A DNA stretch of 10,383 nt from a bacterium. Its GTDB lineage: Bacteria > Spirochaetota > Spirochaetia > Treponematales > Rectinemataceae. Below the pieces are notes generated by a model. It ran no database searches and had not been told where the DNA came from. It saw only the letters and a list, made by a program, of their open reading frames with translations. Within the stretch, counting starts at the first letter, position 1. Each line of letters starts with the position of its first letter. Where the stretch lies: NCBI GenBank assembly GCA_021813065.1, contig JAKALZ010000040.1, positions 1 to 10,383 on the forward strand. The letters run 5' to 3'. Shown one piece after another: positions 9,056-10,383 of this stretch. Both the position numbers and the translations under genes were made by a program.

Positions 9056-10228
9056 ATGATAGAAGGAAGCGCTGACGCGAAGACAATGAAGAAGCTGCGC
9101 TACGGCATGGTGGGCGGCGGCAAGGGCGCCTTTATCGGCGATGTCCATCGGAAGGCGATCGCGCTTGACGGACTCGCGGAGCTCGTTGCGGGGTCCTTTT
9201 CGCAGAGTTTTGAAAATACCTTGGAAACCGGCGCGAGCCTCGGTGTCGCGCGCGATCGGCTCTACGCCACCTACGGCGAAATGGCCGCGGCGGAGGCTGC
9301 CCGGCCCGACGGCATCGATTTTGTATCCATTGTCACGCCGAACGCGTTGCACTATTCGGTCGCGAAGGCGTTTTTAAACGCGGGCATCAGCGTGGTCTGC
9401 GACAAGCCCCTCACTTTCGAGGAGGCTGAGGCGAAAGAGCTCGGCGCGCTCGCGGCCAAGAAGGGCCTTCTCTTCGGCGTCACCTACACTTACACGGGCT
9501 ATCCCGCGGTGAAGCAGGCGCGCGAGATGGTGCGCCGGGGCGACATCGGCGAAATCCGCTTCGTGAACGCCGAATATCCGCAGGAGTGGCTCGCCACGCC
9601 CTCCGAGCGCGAGGGCTCGAAGCAGGCCGCCTGGCGGACGAATCCGGCGCTCGCCGGCAAGTCGAACTGCGTGGGCGACATCGGCAGCCACGCCGAGAAC
9701 ATGGTCTCCTACATCACGGGGCTTAAAATCAAATCGCTCTGCGCGCGCCTCGACACCTTCGTCGAAGGGCGAGCGCTCGACGACAACGCGACAATCATGG
9801 TCGAGTACGAGGGTGGGGCCAAAGGGCTCTACTGGGCGAGCCAGATCGCGATCGGCTATGACAACGGGTTGCGCATCCGGATCTTCGGCACCAAGGGCAC
9901 GATCCAGTGGTCGCAGGAGAACCCGAATTACCTTGTCGTATCGAAGCTCGGCGCGCCGACGGTAACGCTCTCGCGCGGCCGCGACGGATTTTACCCGCAC
10001 GCGCAGGGCTACTCGCGCATTCCCTCGGGCCACCCCGAAGGGTACTTCGAGGCCTTCGCGAACCTGTACAAGACCTACATCTCGGCCCTTGCCAAGCTCA
10101 AGGCGGGCGAAAAGCTCACGCGCGACGATCTCGACTTCCCAACCGCGGAAGACGGAGCCCAGGGTGTCCGCTTTATCGGCAAGTGCGTCGAGAGCTCGAA
10201 AAAGGGCGCGGCGTGGATCGCGTTTTGA
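9056..10228 (+). CDS. Gfo/Idh/MocA-family oxidoreductase
   Basis: This is a 390-residue NAD(P)-dependent sugar or polyol dehydrogenase of the glucose-fructose oxidoreductase/inositol dehydrogenase/MocA group. The N-terminal Rossmann domain begins RYGMVGGGKGAFIG (15-28); TPNALH (94-99) and CDKPL (115-119, Lys117 of the family's EKP motif) follow. In the C-terminal domain GDIGSHAENMVSYITG (207-222) carries the expected catalytic Asp208 and His212. The stretch RIPSGHPEGYFEAFANLY (321-338) is also family-like. The start at 9056 is set by AAAGGAGG (9042-9049), 6 bases upstream; an ATG at 9086 (MKKLRYG) is the main alternative and has no such site. It is 51 bases after mmsB and 43 before a TIM-barrel isomerase gene, so it belongs to the same transcription unit. 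Substrate unknown; a xylose or myo-inositol-like sugar is possible. High-GC composition returns here. Confidence 0.92.
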   Translation: MIEGSADAKTMKKLRYGMVGGGKGAFIGDVHRKAIALDGLAELVAGSFSQSFENTLETGASLGVARDRLYATYGEMAAAEAARPDGIDFVSIVTPNALHYSVAKAFLNAGISVVCDKPLTFEEAEAKELGALAAKKGLLFGVTYTYTGYPAVKQAREMVRRGDIGEIRFVNAEYPQEWLATPSEREGSKQAAWRTNPALAGKSNCVGDIGSHAENMVSYITGLKIKSLCARLDTFVEGRALDDNATIMVEYEGGAKGLYWASQIAIGYDNGLRIRIFGTKGTIQWSQENPNYLVVSKLGAPTVTLSRGRDGFYPHAQGYSRIPSGHPEGYFEAFANLYKTYISALAKLKAGEKLTRDDLDFPTAEDGAQGVRFIGKCVESSKKGAAWIAF

Positions 10229-10271
10229 GATATCGATTACGACGAGCAAGGAATAACGAGGAGGAAACATC

Positions 10272-10383
10272 ATGGCGAGACCAGTAACGATTTTTTCAGG
10301 ACAGTGGGCAGATCTGCCTTTTGACGAATTCTGCGCGAAAGTAGCCTCCTTCGGCTACGACGGTATCGAGATCGCCTGCTGGG
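10272..10383 (+). CDS. Sugar phosphate isomerase/epimerase-like TIM-barrel protein, 5' end only
   Basis: Only the first 37 codons are inside the window. They begin [20 protein letters not shown] and continue to YDGIEIACW at the edge, the first beta strand, first helix and second strand of an AP-endonuclease-2-type TIM barrel (xylose isomerase-like, as in IolE and COG1082 proteins). GGAGG (10260-10264) lies 7 bases before the ATG. It follows the oxidoreductase by 43 bases. Gfo/Idh/MocA and TIM-barrel epimerase genes are often paired in inositol and other sugar pathways, so the two products probably act one after the other. Metal ligands lie beyond the edge, and the substrate cannot be assigned. 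Confidence 0.8.
   Translation, partial: MARPVTIFSGQWADLPFDEFCAKVASFGYDGIEIACW

Noticed and set aside
9374..10273. Long open frame (299 codons) on the minus strand
   Set aside because: It lies antisense to the oxidoreductase gene, is very rich in Arg and Ala as expected of a GC-rich shadow frame, matches no family I recognise, and the plus-strand frame has clear motifs.

Overview
The window is a pentose/monosaccharide uptake and catabolism locus from a bacterium with two membranes. The sugar-binding protein has a cleavable signal peptide but no lipobox cysteine, which fits release into a periplasm. Coding density is high, and the xylose genes are about 60% GC. The overall look fits a fermentative, sugar-using diderm such as a spirochaete, but that taxonomic guess is a weak inference.

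Layout. Two genes lie on the minus strand at the left. One is the 5' part of a fused ABC exporter half-transporter (1-1021, running off the left edge). Behind it is an AraC-family regulator (1160-2026). A 124-bp divergent control region (2027-2150) contains a perfect 8-bp direct repeat with 20-bp periodicity, a good candidate for the regulator's binding site. All remaining genes are on the plus strand: xylB (xylulokinase), xylA (class II xylose isomerase), a ChvE-type sugar-binding protein, the tandem ATPase MmsA/GguA, the permease MmsB/GguB, a Gfo/Idh/MocA-family oxidoreductase, and the first 37 codons of a sugar phosphate isomerase/epimerase-like TIM-barrel protein that runs off the right edge.

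How it works together. ChvE would capture a monosaccharide in the periplasm, and MmsA/MmsB would import it using ATP. XylA would isomerise D-xylose to D-xylulose, and XylB would phosphorylate it to xylulose 5-phosphate for the pentose phosphate pathway. The AraC-type protein probably senses the sugar and activates the divergent operon. The oxidoreductase and TIM-barrel pair suggest a second sugar-processing activity (oxidation and epimerisation, or keto-sugar chemistry) attached to the same uptake system; their substrate cannot be read from sequence.

No gap between genes exceeds about 140 bp. I see no tRNA, rRNA, CRISPR array, insertion sequence or phage gene. The locus is mainly a recognisable sugar operon. 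The points worth a second look are the regulatory repeats, the intercistronic stem-loops, the base-composition drop in the transporter genes, the use of a ChvE-MmsAB transporter in place of XylFGH, and the attached oxidoreductase/TIM-barrel pair.
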